This document shows, one piece after another, positions 32,348 through 42,405 of a stretch of DNA of 64,000 nucleotides. The notes under the pieces were generated by a model. That model ran no database searches, was not told the origin of the DNA, and saw only the letters and a list, made by a program, of their open reading frames with translations. A program made the translations under genes and the position numbers. Every line of letters begins with the position of its first letter. Position 1 is the first letter of the stretch. The stretch is from contig CM023449.1 of NCBI GenBank assembly GCA_013339765.2, positions 206,671,422 to 206,735,421 of the forward strand, given 5' to 3'. The DNA is from Haemaphysalis longicornis (Eukaryota; Arthropoda; Arachnida; Ixodida; Ixodidae).

Positions 32348-33661
32348 TCAGCAGGGAATGCCAGAAGAGGGTTTGAGCCTGGCGACGTAGAGGTAGTTTG
32401 CAGCGTTGAAATCGTTTTTGACGGCCTTCTGCGAGTGGCTGGGTGCCTTAGAAGCGCTTGAATGAAGGCAGGGGAGGCACTCCTGGAAATGGGCATCCTC
32501 GTACCCAGAGTACTCAGCGGGCTCACGCGCCCGCGGCTGCCAGTCAAAAGTGCGATCGACTAGGCACACGGCAGCGCCAGCAATCACGCTGGGAGGGAAC
32601 CGCAGGTAGGGGTCATCGTCCAGCAGGGCCAGGTCACAAGAGTACTGGGCGAGAAGTATGACACCGGCCGGGGTCTTGCTGACTGCCGCAAAACATCGTA
32701 GGAGGTAGTAGACGGTGGGGGCACAAATGTCATAGATAAGGACCTTGGACATCTCTCGTATCATGCTTAGCAGATCCGCTTTGGTGTAAATGTTGCCGCT
32801 GGGGTTGAATAGGTCGCTGCACCGTGGCTCATCTCCTGCTTCAAACTTGGAAGCAGTGAAGAGAGCAGCTGTGCCGAGCAGTTGGAGAGAGTTTCGCTGC
32901 ACAGACATCAGGGACAGGAAACGGTCGGTGTAGGAAACTGCCAAGAAGAGTTTGTCGTCGTGCAGGCCGTATTCATCGGCGAAGGCTACGAGCCAGTCCA
33001 CGAGGTCGCTGCGCATATAAGAAGCAATGTGTGGTTGTCTATGCATGTAGAGTGTGTCCGGAAGAAGTTCTTGCTCTCGGTTCCTCAGGTGGTTGGGTAC
33101 GTCCTGCCAGTACAATTCACGTCTCTCTTTTTCCCGTATTTCAGTGTAGGACATGATATTGAACGTGCGGATGGCAGCGTTCAGAACACCAGAGGGCCCC
33201 CCTTCAGCTTTCTGGAAATCGGGGAGGCTGTGGTTGGGCGCTGCTGCTGTTCCATTTTTGGGACCTCCTGTAGAAATGATGCTGGCATCGTCTCCCTTGC
33301 GTGAGGCATACTGCGTGAAAGCGGGACCAGGCCCGTCATGTGCGTTAGCTTTCGCTTTCTCTGTCGCAGCATCGTTAGAAGAGTCTTCCGGTTCATCGAG
33401 GTCCCTCAGAGGAAAGGAGCTTTCGAAAGATGCAGGTAGTCCCAATGACCTGCTGGCCGGAGCCACATCTCTCTGGCACCGTTCTCCACTGGTCGATGGG
33501 TAGGAAGCCGTATTAGCCGGGGGGTCTCTCAGGGCCTTCCGATTGGGGACGGTCTCTTGCGCGAACCCCTCGGCCTTTTCAGGTTGCTCAGGAATCTTAC
33601 TGGGGGTCCTCTGGTTCTCCTCATCGTCGAAGAATCTTTCGCTGGCATCGAGCCGAGCCAT
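32348..33661 (-). CDS. Cyclin-A-like protein, intronless, 437 aa
   Basis: Complete ORF starting in the context GCCATGG. Residues 41-50 (RKALRDPPAN) resemble a destruction box of mitotic cyclins, with Asn one place late. Residues 171-305 match the first cyclin box of cyclin A: YMHRQPHIASYMRSDLVDWL, YTDRFLSLMSVQRNSLQLLG and TAALFTASKFEAG. The SKFE core that contacts the CDK is kept, while the substrate-docking MRAIL patch reads MRSDL. The second box (about 306-430) keeps FPPSVIAGAAV and EYSGYEDAHFQECLPCLHS. Cyclin A normally binds CDK1/CDK2 in the nucleus; whether this copy does so is inference. No intron in a gene family that is normally split suggests a retrogene. Its tandem sister is broken, so selection on this copy is plausible but unproven. 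Mitotic cyclin B is the less likely alternative. Confidence 0.85.
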   Translation of the reverse strand: MARLDASERFFDDEENQRTPSKIPEQPEKAEGFAQETVPNRKALRDPPANTASYPSTSGERCQRDVAPASRSLGLPASFESSFPLRDLDEPEDSSNDAATEKAKANAHDGPGPAFTQYASRKGDDASIISTGGPKNGTAAAPNHSLPDFQKAEGGPSGVLNAAIRTFNIMSYTEIREKERRELYWQDVPNHLRNREQELLPDTLYMHRQPHIASYMRSDLVDWLVAFADEYGLHDDKLFLAVSYTDRFLSLMSVQRNSLQLLGTAALFTASKFEAGDEPRCSDLFNPSGNIYTKADLLSMIREMSKVLIYDICAPTVYYLLRCFAAVSKTPAGVILLAQYSCDLALLDDDPYLRFPPSVIAGAAVCLVDRTFDWQPRAREPAEYSGYEDAHFQECLPCLHSSASKAPSHSQKAVKNDFNAANYLYVARLKPSSGIPC

Positions 33662-33884
33662 GGCGAGGGTCCTCGAGTTCCGGGGCTTTTCTCTCTCGAA
33701 TGAGGCACGCTCACTGCGATTCTTCAGTGGCCGTCGCCCTTCGTCTGTTCATGTAGCGAGCCGAAGTTCCGGGTGGTCGCTGGCTGCCGCGATTACCGGT
33801 GGGGTTATCTCGGCTTCGATGAACGGCCGCGCGCGATGCTCGAGCAGAACCGCCACGGACAGTTTTCTTCCTTCTCGGTTTTTA

Positions 33885-35115
33885 TGGTTGGTTGGTTGGT
33901 TGGTTGGTTGGATCTGGAACGAGAATGGCGCGTACCCACTCTGGGGGATTGGCCAAGTCTTATTGTGATTTCACTGCTGAAGAAGCTTAGTAATTAGTTT
34001 CAAACGAAGGGAAAATAGGGTACAGTGATGCTAACAATTTTGGAATCAAAAGAAATTCAATACTACTGAACCAACAGGTATTTCAATAAACTATTAAAAA
34101 TGGGTTGAAGCTATTGATTAACAAGGCAAGTGACCTGCTTCGGCAATAAATGAGTGAAGAGCGCGAAAAACATCCCCGTTGCACCGACCAAGCCCGACTG
34201 CCCCAAATGACAATAAATTAGGCACCGACAAGGCGAGACCCAGGCGCCGGAGGGGAGCCTCCAGGTAACGATTTCGGAGGGAAGAGAACCGCCGGCAAGA
34301 CAACAGGAAGTGGTCAAGTGTTTCCTCCTCTTGACAGAAGCTGCAGATGGCCGATGGCGCTATGCGTGCACGGTGTCGACAAAAATTCAAATTAGGTGTT
34401 CGACATCGAAAGCAAGCCAGTGTGACCTCGCACAGCCGAGACTGCGCAAAGTCACACTTCCAAGAGTGCCGGAGATGCTCAATGTCTGGGCAGCCAGCGA
34501 TGCTGTCTGGTGGGAAGCTGTCCAGTGAACTGTACCTTCGAAACCTAGTTCCAACAACATAGGCTATCGGGGGCACAGTATCAACGAGAGGACCATTCAG
34601 TGCTACTCCTGCCAGGTAATCAGCAGTTTCGTTAAGTTCAACTCCTCTGTGCCCTGGGACCCAGACCAGCCGGATTTCTCTGACATGTGCCGGTATAAGC
34701 ATCGACAGCGATGGGCGAAGTGGAGAAACGGTTGGTGAAGATAAAGCGGAGCAAACCGAAAAAGAATCCGTCACAATGATCACCTGGGAATGCTCTTCGC
34801 TGAGCTTTCGAAGAGCGAGCGCGATTCCCAAAAATTCTGCCAAATATATTGACGTGAAATTTGGAAGACGAAAAAGGAAATGCCCAGTCAAGCGCAGGTG
34901 AAAAGATACCTACACCAGCTTTTTTTTTTCTCGAACAGAAGCATCTGTGGCTATAACCACATGTGTCGGGAACTCTTCTAGGTAGTTTTCTAAAAGGCCA
35001 GATATCGTTCTCTCCGGCAAGCATTTGGCATTGGAGGGAAAAATGTAGACGAAGTCAATGTCCACCATCGCAGTGCGATAGTCAAACGTAGGTACAGATA
35101 ATATGTTGATATTTA
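33885..35115 (-). mobile_element. LINE E: 5'-truncated RNase H-type LINE in unit 2
   Basis: Minus strand, absent from unit 1, where CGGTTTTTATCTTATTGCGC is continuous. The 3' end is CCCCCAGAGTGGGTACGCGCC followed by (AACC)n, read as (GGTT)n at 33886-33907. The same 3' motif, CCCACTC(T/A)GGGGGATTGG on +, recurs near 51850 and in 53075-53190. An A/T-rich site (TTTTTAT / ATATTTAA) suggests a short duplication. Confidence 0.85.
34118..35024 (-). pseudogene. LINE E RNase H and Cys/His tail
   Basis: Two frames joined near 34890. The first gives VIATDASVREKKKAGVGIFS, the start of an RNase H domain with its first Asp. The second (34118-34891) continues IYLAEFLGIALALRKL, IVTDSFSVCSAL and VWVPGHRGVELNETADYLAG, so the four acidic positions are visible. 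CSFCQEEETLDHFLLSC is the terminal CX2C...HX4C motif, followed by a stop at 34118. RT and endonuclease are missing by 5' truncation. One frameshift, in the T-run at 34920-34929, separates the parts. Confidence 0.82.
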
Positions 35116-35799
35116 ATGCGCTAATGTCATACCGGAACTATTCTCGCACCTTCACGCTCCTCGTAGGTTGACCCGGCTTTCATGGAATCGGCGGATGCGG
35201 GAATCTTTTGATCACTTCTTTCGGGGAAAAGGATGTGGGCACAACATGAGGGGCAACGAATTTCTTGGTGCTTGATAATTTGCCCACTAAACGAGAGCTC
35301 TGCCATTTCAGAGTCCTCGCCTTGTATTTTATTTGGTGCACTTCCGGAGTGATTCATTGTACTCCGCTTTAAAATAAAATTTGCGTTTTCTCCACGGAGA
35401 ATTGTTGGGAGAAAGATAGCGAAGTATTTTAAATGATATTGGTGACATCAGCCGAATGAATATTCCTACCTTTGTACGCAGGATTGACGCAAAAATTCTG
35501 TAGATAAGAAAGAAGCTCCATGGACTGGCGGCAGGGGTTGTGATGATAATGGCGGGGCTATGTTGCGCACCGAAGCATAGATAACTTGCATAGACTGGCT
35601 CAATCCTGCCCTTTCGAGGTACGTTAACAGAGCTTTCGTTTTGCCCGTGGCACCCGTTTGAGGCACGATTAGGGCGCCAAAGCATCCCTGCTCACGGGGA
35701 AAGCCACCAGCCTGAGTAATATCCGTCGTTGACACGAAGAACCGGCTCTTTAAAACGGAAGTGTCTGTTTAGAGCGTCACCCGTATTAACATGCGGTTC

Positions 35800-35905
35800 C
35801 AACCTAACCTAACCGAAGTTAACCTAACCTAAACCTGAATTAACGGTTCACCCAACCTAAAACTAACCTAAACCTAACCCACCGTAATACGACCTAATCT
35901 AACTT
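35800..35905. repeat. Degenerate CCTAA (telomere-like) tract, unit 2
   Basis: AACCTAACCTAACCGAAG, TTAACCTAACCTAAACC and similar words; partner of 29213-29312. The match to perfect CCTAA is better than in unit 1. Confidence 0.75.
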
Positions 35906-36344
35906 GAGTTTTTTTCAGTTTCATTTCACTGACAGTAGCCTCACGTATAAAACAACCTTCAAGAAGACTTTCCACTTCAAAACGGTTATACTCGCTAACA
36001 TTCAAACACCTGCTAACAAATTCAAGAAATTCTATACCTTCCGGTTACACGAAGTAAGAATCGAAACGAAAGAACGAATATGCCCAACAACTTTATTGCA
36101 GCTCTTTTTCGTTTTCGAACCTAATCAGGCGTAATAGTCACCGAACTGTGAATGATGTTAATTCTATCGAAGGAAATTATTCGTTCTCTGTTGAGTGCAG
36201 TTTATGTGGGGGGATATAAATGGGGGCTGTGGAAACGGTGCCATAAAAATGCCCTCCAGGTATGAATAAAAATAGTATCTCACAGCATTTTACATTTTAT
36301 TAAGCCCGTAAAACACACATGCGTGCATGAATGCACGCATAGAT

Positions 36345-36441
36345 GTTTGTATTTGTGTGTACATGTATTTGTGTATGTGTTTATGTGCGTGTATCTGTGT
36401 ATGCATGTGTGTATGTGTATGTGTGTCTGTATGTGTGTGTA
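36345..36441. repeat. GT/TATG microsatellite, insertion site of LINE B
   Basis: Degenerate TGTGTATGTG repeats. TATGTGTGTGTA at 36430-36441 recurs at 42155-42166 on the other side of LINE B, a likely 12-bp duplication, though a match inside a microsatellite is weak evidence alone. Confidence 0.7.
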
Positions 36442-36593
36442 CAAGAAAGAAAAGTTGTGGTTTTTTGGCACAGCAACCTTTCGGTTATAATGCGCCAGAC
36501 GCAGGGTAGAATAGTTATGCGACGGTTAACCGATGTTATTCAAGGTGTTGTGAAGATTAAAAACATTTTAAAAGGAATCAAAGATGCACATAG

Positions 36594-37425
36594 CTAAAAC
36601 CGGTGTAGAAGGCCGGTGTCCTCAAAAAATTTGAAAACGTTACTGAAATCCACCAACGGTTCATTACTATGTAAAAGCGCAGGGTGTAAAGGAATGCAAA
36701 AGGTGTATAATGCTTTGAAATGTCTGATGCATGCTGCTTCAAGGTGTGGGCAGCTTATTAAAACATGGAGTACAGTAAGAGGATCTCCACAGTGGTCACA
36801 CACGGGTTTCTGTTCTTTCTGGATCAGGAAGCCGTGTGTAAGCATAGTGTGACCTATTCGCAGTCGGCATAAAATAACCTCATTAAAACGATTTCTGTGT
36901 CTGCAACTTTTCCATTCAGATAGGTATGGTTTCACTAGGTGTAACTTATTTTCAGTCTGTCTGCCCCATTCAGTTTGCCAGTACACTGTAATGGACTTTC
37001 GTATGGTGTTCCGAAGGTCCTAGGCGGTAAGGAACCTTGGACTTCGTTATTGCACAATGCTTAGTATCGTATGCTGCTCTATCGACAGTTTCATTTTCTG
37101 GAATGCCAATGTGGCTTGGTATCCAACAAAAGACGACACTAACCCCTGCCGATGTAAGGCAGCACATTCGAGTTTTTAGCATACCTACAGCCGCATTCTT
37201 TGAAGGGACAAGGGAGGTCAAAGCGCGTATGGCACTTAAGGAATCTGTAAAAATTGCCACTTTTTGTAGTCCATTTGCTATTACGTCTTCAATAGCTGAG
37301 GTTATACCAAAAACCTCTGCAGTAAAGACACTGCCCTCATCAGCTATCCTCTCAGCTACAGTAACTGCCGACGAGTTTACAAAAGCGTAACCGGTGTGAC
37401 CAGCAGTTTTTGAACCTAGTGGCAA
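36594..37425 (-). pseudogene. LINE B RNase H and Cys/His tail
   Basis: The upper frame (36970-37425) begins in LGSKTAGHTGYAFVNSS, matching the usual DGSKT start of RNase H with the Asp now outside the open frame. It continues FTAEVFGITSAIEDVI, IFTDSLSAIRALTS and WIPSHIGIPENETVDRAA. The lower frame (36594-36986) holds LCRLRIGHTMLTHGFL and CDHCGDPLTVLHVLISC, then a stop at 36594. The frames overlap near 36975, a single indel apart. RNase H helps remove the RNA strand during reverse transcription in this LINE group. Confidence 0.85.
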
Positions 37426-39822
37426 TAGCTACTGTATTTATCCTTAAGTGCAAGAAATCCTTGGCGCAAAAACTGGTGTGGAAAAGCTTTCTTGTCGTAT
37501 TTTAACAGCGACAGGTCACATTTGACAGCACTATAGTCCCAAGGGGCTAAAGCGTCCGAGAACCTCAGAAGAGTTGGCGGGCATATCTTGAAAGAGTACA
37601 GAGTCATGTGCTCCTCCAAACGAAGGGCAAGAGGGCGGACCACTCTTGGTTTGTTCTCATAGAGCTTCTTGTACTTATTTTCAAACAATTCTCCGGCACA
37701 AGGATGGTCATTTATGCATGCTATTTTGGCTGCATATACTCCACTTAGGTACGCTCGACGGTACTGCAGAGGCCACTGATTGCACTCAACGTAAAGACTA
37801 TCAACAGGGGAGGTACGATATGCACCTGAGGCAAGTCTGAGGCCCAAGTTGTGCACTGGATCGAGTGAGGTGAGAACAGACTGGCGAGCTGACCCATAAA
37901 AAATACAGCCATAATCAAGACGAGACCGTACAAGTGAGCCATAAATTCTGAGCAAACATGCGCGGTCGGCCCCCCATGACTTGTGTGACAAAATTTTTAA
38001 TATGTTAAGTGTCCTCAAGCAGGTCATTTTGAGTGTCTCTATGTGAGCCCCAAACGTTAATTTGGAGTCATAAATGATGCCCAAGAATTTGTGCTCACTG
38101 TGTACTGGAACGAGCATATCCCTGATTTTTATTTCAGGCTTGGCATGAATACCTCGTTTCCGCGTGAAACACACACTGCACACTTCTCAGGAGAAAAGCG
38201 AAAACCGTTTTCATCTGCCCATCGTTGCAACCGATTGACCGTAGTCTGGATTTGTCTTTTACAGACTGATTGGTTACATGACGAAAAGGCAATCTGCAGG
38301 TCATCGACGTAAAGGGAGTACATAACCGGTCGAGGAATAGCCTTTGCCAAGGAATTTATTTTAATGGCGAAGAGTGTCACACTTAGCACACTGCCCTGAG
38401 ATACTTCATTTTCCTGGCTGAAAGAACGGGAGACTGCATTGCCCAGTCTCACAGTAAAGTTCGTTCTTGAAGAAAATCTTGTACACATGAAAACATTCGC
38501 CCTCTGATTCCCATTGCTGCCATATCCTGCAGAATTCCATACCGCCAAGTGGTATCATAAGCCTTAGCCATATCAAAAAAGACCGCAAGGCAAAACTGAT
38601 TGTTAACGAAAGCATCTTGTATCATTGTTTCAAGCCGAACAATGTGGTCAGTTGTAGACCGAAACTGCCGAAAACCACATTGAAACCTATCTAAGTAATT
38701 TGAACGTTCGAGAACAAAGACCAATCTAAAATTGACTATCCGCTCAAATGTCTTGCACAGACAACTGGTCAACGTTATGGGTCGGTAGCTTGATGGACAG
38801 TCGGGTGGCTTGCCATCTTTCAGTAATGGAATTACGGCAGCCTTTTTCCATGCTTTGGGCAGCCTACCCATTTTCCAGATTTTATTAAAGAACTTCAGAA
38901 GCACTTCTAAGCAGCTATCATTTAGGTGTTGTAGAAAAGCGTAGTGAATAAGGTCAGGGCCAACAGAAGTAGCCTTGCACTGAGCTAGTGCTCTTTTAAA
39001 TTCGTACAATGTAAATTCTTGGTTATAGTCTTCAGTGTTGTTGCTAGTATTTTTAATCCTGAACTTTTCAGCACTAGGCCTATGTCTCATGAACTCTTGT
39101 GTGTAATTTGTATTGCTAGAAACATCTGAAAAGTGGGCACCTAAAACATCCGCTTGCGTTTGCAACAAATCGTTCCCACCGTCGGTAGAAAAAAGTGGTA
39201 CCGTAAACCGTCTGTAGCTGCCTTTGACTTTGCGTACATGGTCCCAGACTTTTTTTGCGGGAGTGGTAGTGTTTATTGTGCTTACAAAGTTTTGCCACGA
39301 GTTTCTTTTTGCTTCTTTTCTGATTTTTCTGGCAGCAGCTCGGGCAGCCTTAAAGCTCAGGCAGTTGTCCATGGTAGGGTACCGTCTGAACACACCCCAG
39401 GCCTTGTTTTGCTTTTTCCGGGCTTCGCGACAGGCATCATTCCACCACGGCTTTGGCTGCTTAGGGATTAGGCCAGATGATTGTGGGACGGCTACTTTAG
39501 CAGCTTTGACAAGTTCCTCGCAAATGTAGGCATTTGCTTCGTCTATGGACATACTGCTCATGTCAACTCCCTCAAAACTGACCAGATCCTTAAATTTTCC
39601 CCAGTCTGCTCTCTCGAGCCTCCATCGGGGTGGACAGTTTTTGACGGCTGGAAGTGGCTGCACGTCTCGCAACAAGGCGGGAAAGTGGTCACTTCCGTGT
39701 GGATCGTTCACTACACTCCACTCAAAGTCCATGTCGAGCTCTTGCGACCCAACACAAAGGTCTATCGCAGAAAAGTTTCCCGTACCCGCAGAAAAATATG
39801 TCTTGTCTCCATTATTGAACAC
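37416..39822 (-). pseudogene. LINE B reverse transcriptase region
   Basis: Three overlapping frames. 38449-39822 (457 codons) runs from the end of the endonuclease (FSAIDLCVGSQ, GSDHFPALL with the catalytic SDH kept) through PKPWWNDACREARKKQNKAW and the first RT motifs (SYRPITLTSCLCKTFERI, CGFRQFRSTTDHIVRLE, FFDMAKAYDTTWRYG). 38129-38548 carries VSQGSVLSVTLFAIKINSL and the catalytic YVDD (SLYVDDLQIAF). 37416-38183 holds the thumb (HKFLGIIYDSKLTFGAHIE) and the connection. The usual GVPQG reads EVSQG. Two frameshifts interrupt an otherwise open domain. Confidence 0.87.
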
Positions 39823-40342
39823 AAAAGACTGTTATTTGTCAACCACTGTTCGATTTGTTTTCCCCGACTGTCGATTTTGTCACCTCCCCATAGGCAGTGA
39901 TGGGCATTAAAATCCCCCATAATAACAAATGGTGCAGGCAGTTGCTCAATAAGGTCATTAAGTTCCTGTAATGACACAATATCAGATGGTGGCAGATAAA
40001 GTGAGACAACAGTGACCAGTTTGTTGACATAAACTTGTGCTGCAACGGCCTCCAGTGTATACTGTCAAGTTGTATTGACTTTAGAATTGTGCCCTGTGCC
40101 ACAACCAAAGGCACACCCCCTGAAGCGCGGGTGCTCTCTTCTCTGTCTTTCCTAAGAAGGTGAAAATTGCGAAAGATGTTGTCATGTCTTTTCGTTAAAT
40201 TTGTCTCCTGCAAAGCTATTATTTTGGGTTCATATTTGTGTATAATTGCGTGAATATCATCTATATTGTGCAATAACCCACGGCAGTTCCATTGGACCAT
40301 TTGCACCATACGGGTGTCTAGAGTTGTCGTTTTTTGGGTCAA
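39762..40342 (-). pseudogene. LINE B APE endonuclease
   Basis: Starts at 40342 in an ATG that overlaps the end of ORF1. It shows MVQWNCRGLLHNIDDIHAI, IIALQETNLTKR and ASGGVPLVVAQGT. A frameshift near 40060 moves the reading to 39762-39977, with IMGDFNAHHCLWGG, the DFNAH motif of APE nucleases. The last catalytic motifs are in the overlapping 39822 frame. The protein would nick target DNA to prime reverse transcription. Confidence 0.85.
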
Positions 40343-41723
40343 GTAGGTGTGGACGAAGACATGCTTGCAGAGGCACTAGGGCACACCTCCATCTCCTCGC
40401 CCGCCTCTCTCGCACTGCCTTCAGTTCCGTGAATACCATTAGGGGGACCAGGTGGTTTTCCCCGGCCCTTTGGCTTCTGTCGAGGGTCGGGGGGGTCCCC
40501 AGGTCGTTGCCGCCCAGGGGCAGCACCTGCAGCAGTGCCACTTCCTGAGGGCGCCCTCCTCTGCGCCACGTCGACCGTCACTGGAGGAGAGGAGGTCGAT
40601 GGTATCGCAGGGGCGGAGCCTGCACCGTCTTTTGGCGGCTTGGAAGCACACCACTTTCTTTGGTGGCCGGGAGCTTTGCTGCCGGCTTGACTCGTTTAGG
40701 GGGCTGTGGGTCTGTGCAGTTTGCCTGAGTGGACTGCGCCAGTGCCGGAAATTGAGGCAGCCCCACCCCCTGACGGACTACCTCAGCAAAGGACCCTTTC
40801 TGAGCGAAGGCCAGGCGTCGTTTGACCTCCGGGAAGGATACATTCTCTTTTACCTTGATGGCTAGCAGCTCTTTCTCCTGTCTGAAGCGCGGGCACTTCC
40901 TGGAGTATGCAGTGTGTTCACCGCTGCAGTTCACACATTTGACATCTTCTACATCACAGGCGTCATTTCCATGTTCGGTGCTAGCACACAGTGCACAGGT
41001 AGGTTTTCCACGGCATGACTGTTGTGTGTGCCCATACCTCTGGCAGCGGAAGCAGCGCCTGGGGTTTGGCACATACGGTCTGACGCGTAGATTCAAGTAG
41101 CCTAGGTGTACATTGTCGGGTAAAGTGGTGGAGTTGAAGGTGAGAACCAAATGTTTCGTAGCAGTTTCCTCATCTTTCCTGCGGATCTTTATTCTTCGCA
41201 CAGCAATAACATTTGTCTGTTCTTCTTTGAACCCCTCCAGAATCTCGTCTTCAGACACATCCATCAAGTCTTCGTCCGATACTACCCCCAAACTAGTATT
41301 TAAGGTGCGGTGGGCAGTTACCTGAACCTTGTGAGTTGCTAGTTCTTTCATTGAAAGCAGGGCATCTGACTGAAATTTTGCTTGGACCTCTACAAGGAGA
41401 TTCCCGGTCGGCAGCTTTTTAACACTGTATCTTGGTCCAAGTAGCTTGCTCAGCTCTCTGGCTACGGCAAACGGCGACACTTTCCTCAGGGGCTTCTGAG
41501 GGTCGTCAGATTGCATCACCAGAAATTTCGGGAAGATCGCTTCAGTGGGTGAACGATTAATGCTCGAGCACTGCGAGGTATTAACTTCGGTGCGCCCCCG
41601 TTTAGGAGGGCGATCAGGGTCAAGATTTTTCTTCTTATCCATGAGAAGTGAAATGTTCGGCAGCGGTGCTGGTCGCCCACCACGGAGCCCAACAAGGGAA
41701 CGTGACTTTGTCACGCTAACCAT
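40339..41723 (-). pseudogene. LINE B ORF1 (gag-like, three zinc knuckles)
   Basis: A 381-codon frame from 41723 to 40578, then a shifted Pro/Gly-rich tail to the stop at 40339. The basic N-terminal part (PKRGRTEVN) and a globular region (VVSDEDLMDVSEDEIL) precede the knuckles CFRCQRYGHTQQSC, CALCASTEHGNDAC and CVNCSGEHTAYSRKC. These have the same spacing as in LINE A, where the matching text is NPRRCFKCQRFGHG. The stop and start of ORF1 and ORF2 overlap by four bases. Only one frameshift (near 40580) separates it from an open ORF1. Confidence 0.87.
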
Positions 41724-42097
41724 ACAGCGCTACTATAACCCCATTACGTCTAATCAAGGCTGATTATAACCACAGGGTTAACCCTTGCCGCCCGAGGGGG
41801 AAAGGAGGAAGCTCAGGAAAAGAGTAGGTGACAGGACAGGGATGAAAAGGTGACAGAACAGAAAAAAGAGAGAGAGGAAGGATAGGAAAAGGCGACTAGC
41901 TGATTTCCCCAGGGCGGGTCAGTCCTGGGGTACCATCTGCAGGAAGCGGGGGCCAAAGTGGCGTGTTGCCGCCACCAGGGGGCCGTAAAGGTCCAAAACA
42001 ACCCTGGCTTTGGCTCAGCCACCAGGGTGCCCTTTTCCCTGGACACGGCTAAGACACGCACAGCCGGGGCGTGGGTGGATCCAACCCACATGGGCTA

Positions 42098-42154
42098 GGG
42101 GTCCGCGGTATCGCCATTACCGTCACCTTAAATAGACAAGGTGCCCCTGCGGGC
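42098..42154 (-). promoter_or_regulatory. LINE B leader, conserved 5' block
   Basis: Matches the 5' terminus of LINE A; see 7665-7791. In this copy TCTATTTAAGG stands inside the block where A has AGTATTCATGG. Confidence 0.5.
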
Positions 42155-42405
42155 TATGTGTGTGTATGTGTGTCTGTGTGTATGTATGTCTTCATAGGTC
42201 ATTTAATGAACTTTACCGGTAGTTTGATGGGTGGGGGTGTTTGTGTGAATACTTACTTGTTTTTCATTTCATTCATATCGAACAAAGCTACAGTGTACAT
42301 TGATTTAAGGTTATTCGCACATTTGACTGGACAATAATTTACGGCTTTTTGGGTATCTTGGGTATATCGTCTGGGCCTGGAGCACTCATTAAGGTTGCCA
42401 TCTTT
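42155..42405. repeat. Segmental duplication, unit 2 (end)
   Basis: Continues unit 2 beyond LINE B. The sequence from the GT/TATG tract through GTTTGATGGGTGGGGGTG to AGCACTCATTAAGGTTGCCA matches 29740-29945, where unit 1 stops at the junction transposon. Confidence 0.88.

Larger units (their letters stand above)
31527..36429. repeat. Segmental duplication, unit 2 (first part)
   Basis: Tandem counterpart of 26236-29945. It contains the intact cyclin-A-like gene and is interrupted by LINE E at about 33885-35115. The unit continues beyond LINE B at 42155-42405. Confidence 0.9.
36442..42154 (-). mobile_element. LINE B: full-length RNase H-bearing LINE
   Basis: Minus-strand relative of LINE A. 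In order from the 5' end: a leader sharing the conserved block with A (42098-42154), ORF1 with three zinc knuckles, and ORF2 with endonuclease, RT, RNase H and Cys/His tail. It splits a stretch that is continuous in duplication unit 1, so both borders are fixed independently of the target duplication. It is less damaged than A: long parts of each ORF are open, with roughly four or five frame changes in all. The 3' end differs from that of A, so the two are separate subfamilies of one family. Confidence 0.9.
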
